From Paragonimus westermani (Eukaryota > Platyhelminthes > Trematoda > Plagiorchiida > Troglotrematidae), in the NCBI GenBank assembly GCA_008508345.1, contig QNGE01000111.1:23958-87957 (forward strand): a stretch of 64,000 bases of DNA, given 5' to 3'. A program made the translations under genes and the position numbers. Shown in pieces: positions 26,201 to 38,400 of the stretch; the stretch's first letter is position 1; every line of letters begins with the position of its first letter. The notes beneath the pieces are model-generated. The model saw nothing but the letters and a program-made list of their open reading frames with translations. It was not told where the DNA came from and made no database searches.

Positions 26201-28854
26201 GTAACCTTTTCACAGACCAAAATATACTCCGCACTCAAATCCCTTAACCGGCGTTCCGCTTTTCATGAGAATGGTCAGTCCACGTTGAGACGTTCCACTG
26301 TAATGTGGTTAGTTCACATAAGTGCATTGTGTTCCAGTTTTATGACGCTCCACAAGTATTTCATACACCCCGCGTATCAATAATCGTGTTACTCATTGTT
26401 ACGATCGTCCTCATTCATTATATACTGTTCTCCTGCCGCATTTGCCCTTCATCTTGATAAAGCAACGATGTCCATAAACAGTTTTGTTTTGCTTGTTCAT
26501 GTAGTAATAGTTGTATGTCCTCGTCTGAACAAGTTCTCTTCCCTCCTTCTTACGGCTTGTGAAAATCAATCCCACGACACAGCTTATTGCTAATTCTATT
26601 TACTGTGTATGGAAGATGTTCAATATGTTTCCTCCATACAACTCTGTCGCAAGGTTGAACCATTGATCAAATCAGTTTCTGCACACAGAAGTTCAACTCA
26701 CCTGTGTTCAGCCCATCAGCACTGTAACAGACACAGAGTTGTAGTCGAATTTTCAAAAAAACTTGCCGCCATAGCTAATATTTTGATTCATTCTCTATCT
26801 ACACATAAATATATTTTGGGTTCACTAGATGATAGAACAGCTGAAAATGCAACTTACCTCTGCCTGGACTCGCAGTCAAGTATTTCAACCACGAGGTGTA
26901 TCTCAGAACACTTTCCAATCACCACTATGTCGTTTATTTATAATCAGTTTACAAGAGCAAAGTTATGGAACTATATCATCTCTCGGTCCAAAAATGAGTG
27001 TTTCGCTGCCATTTGGTTACAGCTCACTTGCTGCCACAGCAGTAACTGTGTTTGTGTCTCTAGAAGACTTAGATCATCTGATTTCGATATAAAAAAAACA
27101 ACACACAAATAAATCCCCCCAGGAAAGAGAACAGTATAATAGTGGGCCCTTCCTTTACATCCGTCCTCTAGTAGTCAGAAGTATGAAACGACTAGCAAGT
27201 TCATTAAAGTTGCAAATATATCCACCTGAGTCTTCGCAACTATCTAAAGCATCACAGTGAGTCAGTTTAAAAAAGTCAAAACGCTAGTGATCCAGGGTTG
27301 ACATATTATATCAACGCGTATATTTGCCCATCCATTAGAACTCTTTATAATTGTGACGGATTTTTTCAGTTGCAACAGCAACCCCAGGTATACCATATCG
27401 CTAGGTAAAAACCAGTGTTAGTCGCAATGATCGGAGATTGGGATCCCAAGCTAATCTTCGTATTTAACTCCACGTTTACCTTAACAGTAAAGTCGTTTCT
27501 TCAGGTTTAATAAATCCTTAATTGTTTGTCCTAATGATGATATGTTGTCGTAATTTGACCGGAACTGAGTGTTACGTGTAACCTTCATGGGAGGAAAAAT
27601 TCACCTCACTCTTTGAACACGCACACAGAATCAACAAAAAAACATGCGTGCGTTTTCTCAGTTTTCGATTAATATATGGCTAGAACTATAATTACATAAA
27701 AAGATTTCTGTAAATGCGCCCTGTTTGGAACTAGATTCCTCAATATCCAGTACAGATCCATAAGTTTCTGGACCCTACAACCCGGAGTTACCATTACTCG
27801 AAATATCCGGAAACGGTCAGTCATCGGTTTATCATATTTATTCAAATCATAGCCACTTCAAGAATGGCCATCACAAACGTGCAGTTCATCGGAGGAGGAG
27901 CGGTAAAAACGAACCGGCCGATTCGGACGGTGGTAACAGCCTATGTGATTACGTCCACGATATTTGGTCATGCATATAGAAACATTTGGGACAGCAATTC
28001 GTCCGAAGAGGCTAGTGTGTTCGTCATGCCCTGTTCGGAAACTTCGAAATGTCTTTGCACGCTTCAGACAAGTTTCCTCCGTATATCTTGTGCTGTTTCG
28101 TGTTTTAGCACATTGTTAAATTGAGCTTACTAATCTGTAGTTCAGGTAACATTGCCCTACGGACAGTCTCCAGACACTCGAGAGTGGGGTTGAGAACCGG
28201 ACTAGTAAAAGATGAATTTCGCAGAAATTCGACCTCGTTTCAATCGTACTGATTGTGGTATGCTACCATTTGTAGATGAAAGATGACAGTCTCATGTAAT
28301 AGTGACACAGTCTGCTAACATACAACTTTGCAATGCAGTGTTGTGAGAAGCTTAATTTCGGTCTGTTGTTCAAGTCTGCCGATTCCTTCAAACCGGTAAC
28401 TGAAAGTTTGTCACTGATCCAGATGTACCACAGTGAGAAATACGAACAGGCCAGCTGAATTTAAATCCCAATACTTTGACTAAAATATAACTACTTATTA
28501 CTCGATTTCTTCACGAATTTGTTCATGTTATCTTTCTAGCAAAAATTATTTCAGTTATTGCCAACTGTCCATGGCCTACACAAATGAAACTAGTGTGGCT
28601 CAATCGCTGGATGTATACTACATGTTCAGATTCACACTGCATTCTACATCAATGAAGTAGCGATTCACTAACAGGTCTCAGGAACCCCAATTCGTTGGAA
28701 CGTGGGCATCTCTGAGTAAATCTGATAACACTGGAACTGCAATGTGCTCTCATTGTACTCGACACATGCGTAAACGGTTCCACAAAGACCAGTCGAGTAG
28801 AATTTTATGTGCATACGCTTGATATGTCCACACGGTTTAGATTATGGGTGAAAT
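20229..28854. other. No gene or classified repeat recognised
   Basis: The longest open frame is 167 codons at 26609-27112 (plus), overlapped by an 87-codon frame at 26829-27092. Neither has a recognisable domain, and the larger is rich in Ser, Cys and His without compositional order. I treat both as chance. Confidence 0.4.
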
Positions 28855-29006
28855 ATTGTCAGCTCTAGTGAGAGCGAAACTCGAGTCTAGTACTTCTTTT
28901 CGAAAGAAGCTGGCTGCAAAGTCTATCTGACTGCAAACGCTGCGATCAAATGTGAGTGACGGTCAACTTGAAAATAAATCAAATCACCAACTACTCATCA
29001 GTAACT
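28855..29006 (+). mobile_element. 5'-truncated hammerhead SINE
   Basis: It begins inside the ribozyme core, so CTGATGA is lost, but keeps stem II (GCTCTAGTGAGAGC), GAAAC, CTCGAGTC and the whole 3' region to CTACTCATCAGTAA. Nucleotide identity to the 52-kb copy is high, so it is a fairly young copy, but its ribozyme is dead. Confidence 0.8.
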
Positions 29007-29373
29007 AGGGTTTGCGTCTGAAATCAGTCCTAAAAATTCGAGTGTTGCCTTCAGGCTGTGTACAGCCAATTTAGATCTCACAGGTCTAGTCCAAGAGACT
29101 AATCCCTAAGCGATTTTGTGTCATGGTGAGCTAGATGCAGTTAATATTGGTTGCGCACACACAGAGGGTTTTCACATTTTGGGAAGTCCGTGCATTTTTT
29201 GCGCCACACTGTCTTCAGGCGACATCGTTTCGGGAATAATTTCGTCAGCCGTTCCTATCTGGGGTAGTTCTTTAATAACCAGGCCGGCTTTTTGTTGAAC
29301 ACTACACAGTATGGGGTTGATGTGTCGATAACCAATTTTTATTTTAATAAAACCTAATCTTGGAAAATCAGAG

Positions 29374-29470
29374 CCTTGACTGGATGCGAGCCGGCAACAG
29401 AAACTGCATACCCAAGCGCGGCAAACATTCTACCATCTGAGCTACGGCGCGAGGCCGGGAGATCACAAAT
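29374..29470 (-). mobile_element. tRNA-like SINE head or tRNA pseudogene, copy 1
   Basis: The minus strand reads GCGCCGTAGCTCAGATGGTA, with a canonical A box, and GCCGGCTCGCATCCAG with a B box having one change. The anticodon arm does not fold into a confident tRNA, and a related sequence exists near 47,137, so a tRNA-derived SINE is more likely than a tRNA gene. Confidence 0.55.
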
Positions 29471-30765
29471 TTCCAATTTGTACTCAGTTACTTGGACTCT
29501 GTTACGTTTTATTACCCGAGAGAAGGGAATCCGTTTCTTCTGTTCATTTGAGGTTCTTTCAATCGATGCCTGTTTTCTGTTTAGTCAGTATTATTGACTT
29601 TGGGGGCATATTTGACACTGACGGATGGAGTAGGCCAACATGACTTTTCACCAATGTACAGCATTTAACGACGTGATTTCTAGGTACACCATTTGTTCAC
29701 ACGAGCTGGGTCTGCATGGTGTTCGGATGGCTCTCATGTTGTGGACTACAGAACTTCAGCCTGCCCGATAGAGCTTTCTTTTTTTGGTCTTATTGAGAAT
29801 ACCACTGGAGTATATGTTCACCATGTTGTCCAAATACATTGGGATGTTTGAATCAGGTTTCTTCTTAGAGAGGAACAGTGCGTTGACTCGTATCTATTTT
29901 TTAATCACCTGCAGTTATTACAGATACCTAGTTGGTCCCAGTTGGTCAGTAGCTGCCGCCACAAAGGAATCGGCAGAGCTCAAGTCCATAATATCTGCAA
30001 CTGTACTTTAGCAAGCCTCTTTGGGTTTGCAGAAGTTAACCGTGAGTTGGTTCGTTGCCCGTATTTGCATTTTTGCCCCAGTTACCAGAAACGCATTTTC
30101 TCAGGAACATGATATACACGGTACTCCCTGTTTTGGACCAAATATCCCGTTAAGCTTCCTCAAATACTAAATGGTAAGACGTGTCTGCAAAATCTTTAAG
30201 CACTGGCTCACATCGACAAACTTGAAGAAGGAGAGTATCAATGTTCAGGATTTCGGGTGCAGCCGCGCTTTGATCAAATGCTTTGGTTAATTTCGTTAGG
30301 TAAAACATGTATGATATATATTGGAGACTGGTACCAAGGTAAAGATGCTACGGTCATGTTTGAGATGGTCAGACAGGTGGTGAAAGCTGAACTTGCATGA
30401 TGCACCTGAATCACATTCGGCATTAAAATGCGTGCCAGTGATGCACCATAAATGAATCGATCAGTAACAAAGGATTATTACGAATCCAAGGCGAACTGAT
30501 AATCACAATATGATTATAAAATTCGTGCTGATTAAACTCGGTTGAGAGCATGTTTATCAATTAAACACTAACCAGCGTGATGCCATAAAATGAACAGAAG
30601 AAAGAGGGGGACTGACAAAAATCACTAGTCCTGTAAACTGCTTCTTCCAGAATGGGTTGAAACAGCACTATGAAGAAGGATCTTGGATCCGGCTTATAAG
30701 AGAGATTTTGCTACACTCATCCAGATTAGTGTTTGCAGCTACAGTTGGTGAAATGATTGGTGGTT
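29471..30765. other. No gene recognised
   Basis: Only short open frames of about 75 codons or fewer; nothing else supported. Confidence 0.45.
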
Positions 30766-31134
30766 CTGCTCATGGTTGGCTGCATCCGATTCGGATTAAC
30801 CTGTCACAGTGACCGAAGCCAAAGGACGCCTGCGCATATATATCACTGCAACTGGCTTGCGCTGCACCAATTGCAGTTCCACCAACACACCACATATCCA
30901 GTGTAAACCCGAAGGAATAAGACTGGGAGGTGTGTCAGTGGGGCCTTTGTGTCCAGCCGGCCAATGCTGGTTAGCCATTTGATTGATTAATAAGGAAAGG
31001 GAAACCCCTATCTCTCGGAAACTAAACAGAGAGAGGCTGCAATGACGAGATCTAAACTAAGGAGAAAGATTTATGAAGCGTAATACAAGAAGCATTGCAG
31101 TATAGGATTGCATGTTAGTGCAACCTAAAGAAGA
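30766..31134 (-). repeat. Interspersed repeat family, copy 2
   Basis: The reverse complement of copy 1, with a further ~100 bp of 5' sequence (after CTCTCTGTTTAGTTTCCGAG). The GTAT tail is absent; the 3' edge is GGATGCAGCCAACC in element orientation. Confidence 0.72.
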
Positions 31135-32419
31135 TAGGGCGGAAAAGCAACTTTCTCACTGAACTATGAAAAGCCAGGCAGATCATTCATCATATAATGC
31201 ACCAACAAAGCCGAAGAAAAGAATGGATAGAAGACCACAGACACTCAAGTTTCTGCTCATGCACCTACATCCACAGACATGATCATGCACAATCAGGTTT
31301 GTGAACAGTAATGCACGTAAACCCATGGAATCGTCAGGACAAAATTAGACGCACTATGATGGAAGACCAGTTGGACAATGGGTTGAGACTAGGGAAGAAT
31401 GCACACCTATTGTATTTTGTTCAGAACTATATCAGGTCCTAATCTGCGCAAATTAATTATTTTACTGATCTCTATGAATAGGTTTATCTTACTCTAACAC
31501 TAGGAAATGACATAATTACAGCTTTAATCGAACACAGTTTGGATGCAACAACCAGGAACAGATTTATCGTCACTCGAATTTGTGTTGTGGGGCGGTGACT
31601 TCTACAGTTTGAAAAACCGATGGCGGGTACTCAAGAACGAAAATCGTAACCGTTTGGGTGACACATCTCTGCACCATCGCTGACTCAGAGAGCGGTGCGC
31701 TCAAGTAGGGTTCACCGCGCCAGATACGATACTCGACGTCAACGGTTACTTGTTAATGAATACTGAGGCAAAGTACTCTTAGTTAATTGCAGGGAATGGT
31801 GAGATCGAAACTGTAACACCATCAAAACACATGTCCGAAACCGTTAAGATTGTGAATCCTTACAAACGCGATTAAGTGAACGTAGGTAAAAAAGACTGGT
31901 ATTAACGACAGGGGATAAGAGATCGCTCAGTTTGTGTGAAAGAGTAACGACCCCTAACTTGTGGTTCACCACCATGGAATGAACAGACATTTTTTGATAA
32001 AGTGAACTGACGTAATACTGTGCTAGTAAAAAGTTCCGAATGTGAGGTTATGTTTAATTGTGGGCGGTAAAACAACCTGTAAACTGAAATTGATAGAAGA
32101 GACAGTGAAGTCTGTTCAAAAAGAATTACCAAACAGTATATCTTCTATCGTAACACTATCTAACTAACGTGTAAACACCGTGAAACGGCCTACCATGCAT
32201 CCGGTAAGACGGAGTCGCATATATGTCGAATAAACTTTTACATAATAAGACCAACTATCTAGTTCAGTACCGCGTTTCTTTGGCGAAACCAACAATGGGT
32301 TATGGTGTTCTTGTATGTGGACGTCGGCTAGCTCTCGACCAACTCTCCCAAGATCAGAAATGAGCGAAGGAGGCTTCAAAACGATCAACACCGGCTCTTA
32401 AGCGGTCGCCATTCGTTTA
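31135..32419. other. No gene recognised
   Basis: Short open frames only; no repeat identified. Confidence 0.45.
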
Positions 32420-32610
32420 TGAATGATAGGAAATAGTCCTCACATTCAGGTAAACCTTTCGGCCAGCCCACCTCGTCAGGAAGCACTAGACACGAGGTTC
32501 GCTCTAATTAGAGCTCAGCAGTAGTGTATATCCTTGTCCGAGCCGGAATTTGCATTCCGGCCCTTGTGCTTGTGTGACCGTAGCACCAGTTGGCATTCAG
32601 TCTTCTGGCG
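32420..32610 (-). mobile_element. Decayed hammerhead SINE copy
   Basis: On the minus strand the ribozyme segment at 32483-32528 keeps stem I and a perfect stem II (GCTCTAATTAGAGC), but the core reads CTGCTGA and GAAA has become GAAC. Both changes hit invariant positions, so it is probably inactive. The flanking tRNA-like and 3' parts are recognisable but diverged. Confidence 0.65.
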
Positions 32611-34690
32611 TATAAACGTCGGTCTGAGGGAACTCCACAATAAGTTGGACCCGAAACTGTTCGTCTACACTGTGCCGTAAAAGGACAGTTCATACCCATA
32701 AACGAACAGAAAACCTTTTTAAACGATAACAAAGATAGTCAGCTGTACACAGTATGTACACACAAGTTAGCTCATTCGTCCGATTTCCAAAGATAACCGT
32801 CTATGAGAAGTCCGGTTTTGGATTGCGGTAACCGCTAAAAGGGAGACGGCCTCCGCAAGTTTTATGGAACTTGGTCTACGTGTAACCTTAATCCGTATCG
32901 GCGAGGTGACACTGGTGTGTCGGTCCAATTGTCACTATGGCACACGGGGCCCAGACTTGTCCACACACTGGAGCATGGGACACCTGAGCGTGCGTGGATA
33001 AACTCTGAGTCATTACCACATGAACGACAAACCTCACAATTTGAAAATCGTGTTGCGGCAAAATTCAAACAGACCACAACGATTGACACCTTCACCCCGT
33101 TAGATGTCTGTCTGCGCCGCGGCTGAGTTGGTCATGTTTGGACAAATTGAATTAAGCCTTACTGACGCAGATGTACCTAAGCCTCATTTTCCGACAAACG
33201 TGTCACGCTCGATTAAATCTGAAGTCTTTTGTTCTTAACTTTAACTGGTAGCTCTCGAGTATTCGAAAATTTCCAAAGTCGAATTAGCGTTGCTTCTGCG
33301 GTCATGCAATCGATTTGCACACCGTACAGACGCAAAAGAGTACATGAACTGCGTCCACTTGCGTTGGCCAGAAACTGGGTGGACATGTTGAACCTTCTTC
33401 GGATCAATCAGGCCTCACCAACAGGGTGAACCAGCACCTCCATTTCCCCAGAGACCTAGGTGTAAAGTGAATTCTGTTACTTAGTAGGAGGTAGTGAAAC
33501 CGTTAATTACTGAACTGTGCTACATCATGCATAAAAAATTAGGTTCCTCGGGTGTCGTCAGAGGTGAACTAACCCGTTGTTGGGGCTAACTCAGTTGACT
33601 ACATGCTATTTGTGGCGATGCAATTCGGGTTGTTTGGCAACCAGATTATAGGTCAGTATCTTACCTGGGATTCTGAGTGACATCGTAAGACAATGCACAT
33701 CGACTCTGCGCGATTCGTGTAACGGGAAGATTCGAATCTGTGGGGGTAATGTTTTACGGATTGTTTGTGCACTGAAAAAACAGCCTGTTGAATTCTTACT
33801 GATGAGTAGTATGCAACTTCTAGATTGCTGGTCATTTTAGCACATTCTATAACGCTGTATGTTACGCTTGCAGTAGCCCACAATACCGGAAACCAGCTAT
33901 TCAGCTGACCTGTTATCTGCCCTGTCAACGTTCATCTGTAAGATTCCCCTTAGCTATTTGTTGCAAACTAATGCTGTGGTGCATTGCCTAAATAAGTAAC
34001 ATCGGGTTAATTGATTATCGGGTCTGAATGATTACTAGGTCAACTAGACCGGTCGTTTCTGAGCTGCTACGAGGCTTAGACAACATAAATTATCCGACAG
34101 CCGGAAGTGTAACATCATCTCTTGCTTACGTGCCAACGTCTTGCAGTTTTTACCCTGATAATCGTCATTCTGGTAACTTATTTTTTTTTCAAACCGAGGA
34201 ATTTAGGGAAAGATACATTTTGTAAACTTGTGCTCTTTGCAGTGCCGATAGTATTTTATACCTCATACTCATACTCGTAACGCATTATAAGACGACTGCT
34301 AAGGGCGTGAGTCACATTACCCCAATATACATCCTCACTTGCCTTAAACACAACTGCGATCCCGTTGATACATAATAACTGCGTGTTTACTTGCACGAAG
34401 TAATGCGTCATGTGAAATGTATGGCTTCTTTTGCATTCGATTAACTTACCAGTCGACACAAGACTGTTCTAAACGATGGCGCGTTGCATTCGTGCACATC
34501 CAATTTAGCTGAACACAGAAAATAGATCAGATATGTCGGGCAATATTTCGGTTTTTGCAATAAACATACTAACCGGCTTTCTGCAATTACCCTGCTGTGT
34601 CATGCCTACGTTCACTTGTACAGGAGTCTTCTGAGTTGGGCAGCTTGGTTTTTTCAAGCAGCATTGTTTTATTTTAATTCGTTTCATCGG
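32611..34690. other. No gene recognised
   Basis: Short open frames only (at most 91 codons). Confidence 0.45.
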
Positions 34691-35065
34691 AATTCCTTTA
34701 CACACGGTTGGCGGCATCCGGTTCGAACCAGCCTGTCACAGTGGCCACAGCCAAGGGAGGCCAGCGCTTAACAAACGGGCACAAATGGCTTGCGCTGAAC
34801 CACATGTAGTTCAACCCACACATCACGTACCCAGTGTAACCCCGAAGGAATAAAACCAAGAAATGTGTAAATGAGGCTTTTGTACCCAGCCGGCCAATGC
34901 TGGTTAGCTAATTGATAGGCTAGCTCAAAATTGAAACCCCTATCTCTCGAGAAGTAAACAGACAGAGACTGAGATAGTAAGATCAAAACTGGGAAGAAAA
35001 ATGTTGAAAATATAAGAAGCAGTTCAGTACCGGAGTACATATCAGTGCACTTTAGAGAGAACCCT
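34691..35065 (-). repeat. Interspersed repeat family, copy 3
   Basis: More diverged than copies 1 and 2, but collinear with both. The 3' edge CCGCCAACCGTGTGTAAAGG shows a decayed tail. An apparent 131-codon minus-strand frame over this copy is built from the repeat and is not a gene. Confidence 0.68.
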
Positions 35066-38000
35066 ATTGGGCAGTGGACACAAAGCTTAGTAACCATCTT
35101 TAGATTGTGTTTCTTCCAGACACGTCTATCAAGACGCCCGAAAGTAACACTAGACTTTGTCACGCGAGCTCACAACTCGCGGTCCATGGACAGATTTGCG
35201 AACAAATTGCTAGCCAACTAGCAGAAGTCTGCTCAGTTGTCGACAACTCCATTGCTGTGAATTTCCGACGCAGGTGCAGGGACAGCACCTCGGCCCAGAG
35301 AAGTTTGAAAAAAAAATGTCTCACCTATATTCGTCACATGCCTTCAAGAATCTTGTACGCGTGTTGTGACGCGGCGTGGCCACAGTAATTTCCTCCCTCT
35401 CCGGGAGATCACTTAGGACCCGACTGCAAAGCGTTTTGACACATTGACTGTCCATAGTTCTATAGCACAATACACTGTCTCGCGGACTATAGACAAGATT
35501 TTCTGCGCATTTCTCTTATGTAAAGAGATACCAAATCAGTGTTCATGTCCTTAGAAGCATGTTATTTTTGTCTCACTGTAGAAAGCAAATCAGCGTAACA
35601 AGTTGAAATGGCCCTGCCTCGTAATGATGCTGATACCTTAATCCTGAGTAGGTTTAGTTGCCTTAAAATGATACGTGGTTCCTATTTTGGACGTGGTGAG
35701 TTTCGTTCATTCCACACATATGTCGAGTATCTTCTGAGCGCTGTTATGTCATCAAAAGTGAATAGTTTTGGCTATCAAACGGTTGGTTTGCATCATGACA
35801 CCTATGTAGAGAATCATGGAGCCCATGTAATAAGGGTATCGCTTAACAATACATTGGAACAGTAGTAGTTTACTTGATGACCAAAAAACAAACGAATGAT
35901 TCAGCAAGAATGATTCACTGCGACATCCAAAGGAGACGTTTATCATCAGGAGCACATGTAGGATTTTGACAGTAACGAACAGAGATGATCACAGTAAGAC
36001 ACGCGCGTGCACACACAGGCACACGTACATTGACTATACGAAGCCAATTATTCCATCCAACTGATACAGGAACATGCACTGAATGTCAAAAACGCCTAGA
36101 GGTGCAGCGACTGAAGGCGAATGGATAACTATGGGGAAATTATTTCGCGCATTCTTTTCAGTTCCCATGGTGACAAGAACTATAGTGTACACTGAGATAA
36201 GCTGTCAGCCAATGGGTTCATTGATGTCTTTTCAGTTATGTGTAAAACAATTATCCGCGGGTTTGGATAGCCTTTTGACTGATGGACAAATTATGCGATG
36301 TTGCTCAGTAACGGGCTAAGGACCGACGGTAAATACTCGGACTGACGTTTCCTATCGCTGATATTTGTCGGTCTAAGTTATCCAGACTTACTCTCCTTAG
36401 AAGTAAATGCATCCGTTTACAGACCTGGTTAACTTAGCTATCGAGGGAGTCCACTTTGCTTCATATAAGGCGGTTGTTTCGTTTGCAACAAACAAATGTA
36501 TCCATCCACGAGTAACAATAATCCTTTGATCCGTTTCGTTTGCTAATCAGTTTCAAACTGCTCAAACTCGTCACCTGGAAGAACCGTATTGACAATAGTT
36601 AACGGGACTTATAGCTTCCGATGAATCAGCCATTCACACGAAACTATCTTTAGCAATGTAAAAAACACTGTGCAAAATGGCCGGAAAATGCATACCCCTG
36701 GAAAAACCAAGCCAATCTTTTGGTTACCTCGCCAGCGGCTCCCATATTTCGGTAACTACACAAAAACGTTCATCATTTGTTCCTTTAGCGTCAGAAAATA
36801 TGAAAGTATATCTCACCATCCATACAATATGGCACATACGCAGGACGGTAGTACTTTGCCTTCAGTTCAAAATTCATTGAACGGACTGTTTGGGTTAACT
36901 GAAGGACTGTTGTTGAAGGTATTGGTAAATTTTCGACTGTTGCATACTGGCGTTTATGGGTAGTATGTTGAAATTCCTCCAGTTTGTGTCAGAGGGGTGG
37001 GTAGCATACGTTGTTTTTCTGTCAAGTGGGCTTCAGACCAGCACAGTAGTATTGTTTAAGTTGCAACTCTTAAGTGCTTTTTTCATCTTGGAGACCCGGT
37101 TTATCGGTACGAAACAGTTGTCACGAGGCCTGTTCACTTAGCAAACACAAGTCTAACTGATGAATAGAACATCTTAAATTGCAACGTAATTTCATAGATT
37201 CAGCAAACAGAAATCAGTGGTGTCGGTGAAATTGGTAGACATCGGACACCACAAATGTCGTTTTTTTTAAACGTGTCATAAAACTACTCACGTCACGATG
37301 TGTTCCGTTCATATTGAGTCTTTTGTAATGATAAGTGAAGCAACTTAAAACTCTACTTGTACTGCACGTTTTACTGCGTGCCTTTGTCTGTTAACTCTTC
37401 TTCGTTATTTAGTAGCCCTGCCGCTTCTCTGTGGCCGATCCAATAGTTGCTTGCTAGTTCACCAATGGCTGGCTGTCAACCTATTCCCAAAAATCTGAGT
37501 TACGGACAACGCCGGTAAAGTGTGGATGAAAAAGAATTTTGTAATAATCTTACTTTTATCGAAATGTACACGGTATGTCATCGGGTAAGGGTTGTCTTGG
37601 TCGAGAATCTGGTTTGAGTGAACTAAGATATGATAGCACGCAATACACATTTATTTGGCTCATCAAGTTGCAATCAAAACACAATGAAGTGTTAATCCGA
37701 ACGGTAGAGTGTGCATATAATCAACTGGCTTGTTCATGAATTGTTGCATCCCTTATCCAACAAAATCGAGAAATGCGTGTATTCTGGTGGTTTGCTGTGA
37801 ACGACGATATGAATGAAACAGCCTACACTCAGACGTTTGACCATGTGATGCCATCCGAGTGCTCACCAGTGAATGTCTCATCACACCCTGTTTGCAGTAG
37901 AGCGGAGGAAACGAACGATAACCAAACCGGGGCGCTCGATGATCCAAGCAGATTGTACTGTGTGAGCTGAAATTGTATAGACGCCATCCATTCGACTTGG

Positions 38001-38129
38001 ACCATATTCGAGAATAGTATAATAGCATAATTCGACAGGTTCACTAGTTTTCTTGAGTTACACTTTATGAAAAGTCCCGATCGCAGTGTTGTTGACCGGA
38101 GTAGACCGACCGTAACTGTGCTTCTGATC
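35066..38129. other. No gene recognised
   Basis: Open frames of about 100 codons or fewer on both strands, without motifs. Confidence 0.45.
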
Positions 38130-38400
38130 AACAGGGTTGAACAAACTGGTCATTAATCACAAGCGAGAATGAGTGGACATTCACAGGTGAGAAGTCGGTC
38201 GTGTCAACCTTGAGGTCGATCACGTAGTGGTCAACAGGATTGACAGACGATATTACGGCCGGAGTTTTAATCCAGACCGTAACAAGGATGGATATGCAAT
38301 AGTGATAAACTTTGTCCAGAGCGAAACTCAAATCTAGTGCCTCATTTCTAAAGAAACCAACTGATAAATCTGTTGGGATGTGACAGCTGCGGGCAATCAT
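38130..38400 (+). mobile_element. Decayed hammerhead SINE copy
   Basis: It shares CACAAGCGAGA, CGGTCGTGTCAACC, the tRNA-like boxes (CGTAGTGGTCAACA, GGAGTTTTAATC) and the segment GCGAAACTC...TCTAGTGCC at 38321-38341. The CTGATGA core is mutated beyond function. Confidence 0.6.

Noticed and set aside
26609..27112. 167-codon plus-strand open frame
   Set aside because: No recognisable domain, overlapped by another open frame of 87 codons, no flanking splice or promoter context; length is within what chance allows in 64 kb searched in six frames.
34720..34732. GGTTCGAACC resembling a tRNA B box
   Set aside because: Lies in the repeat family whose other copies lack it, with no A box at the right spacing.
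34768..35163. 131-codon minus-strand open frame
   Set aside because: Most of it is the third copy of the (GTAT)n-tailed repeat read through into flanking DNA.
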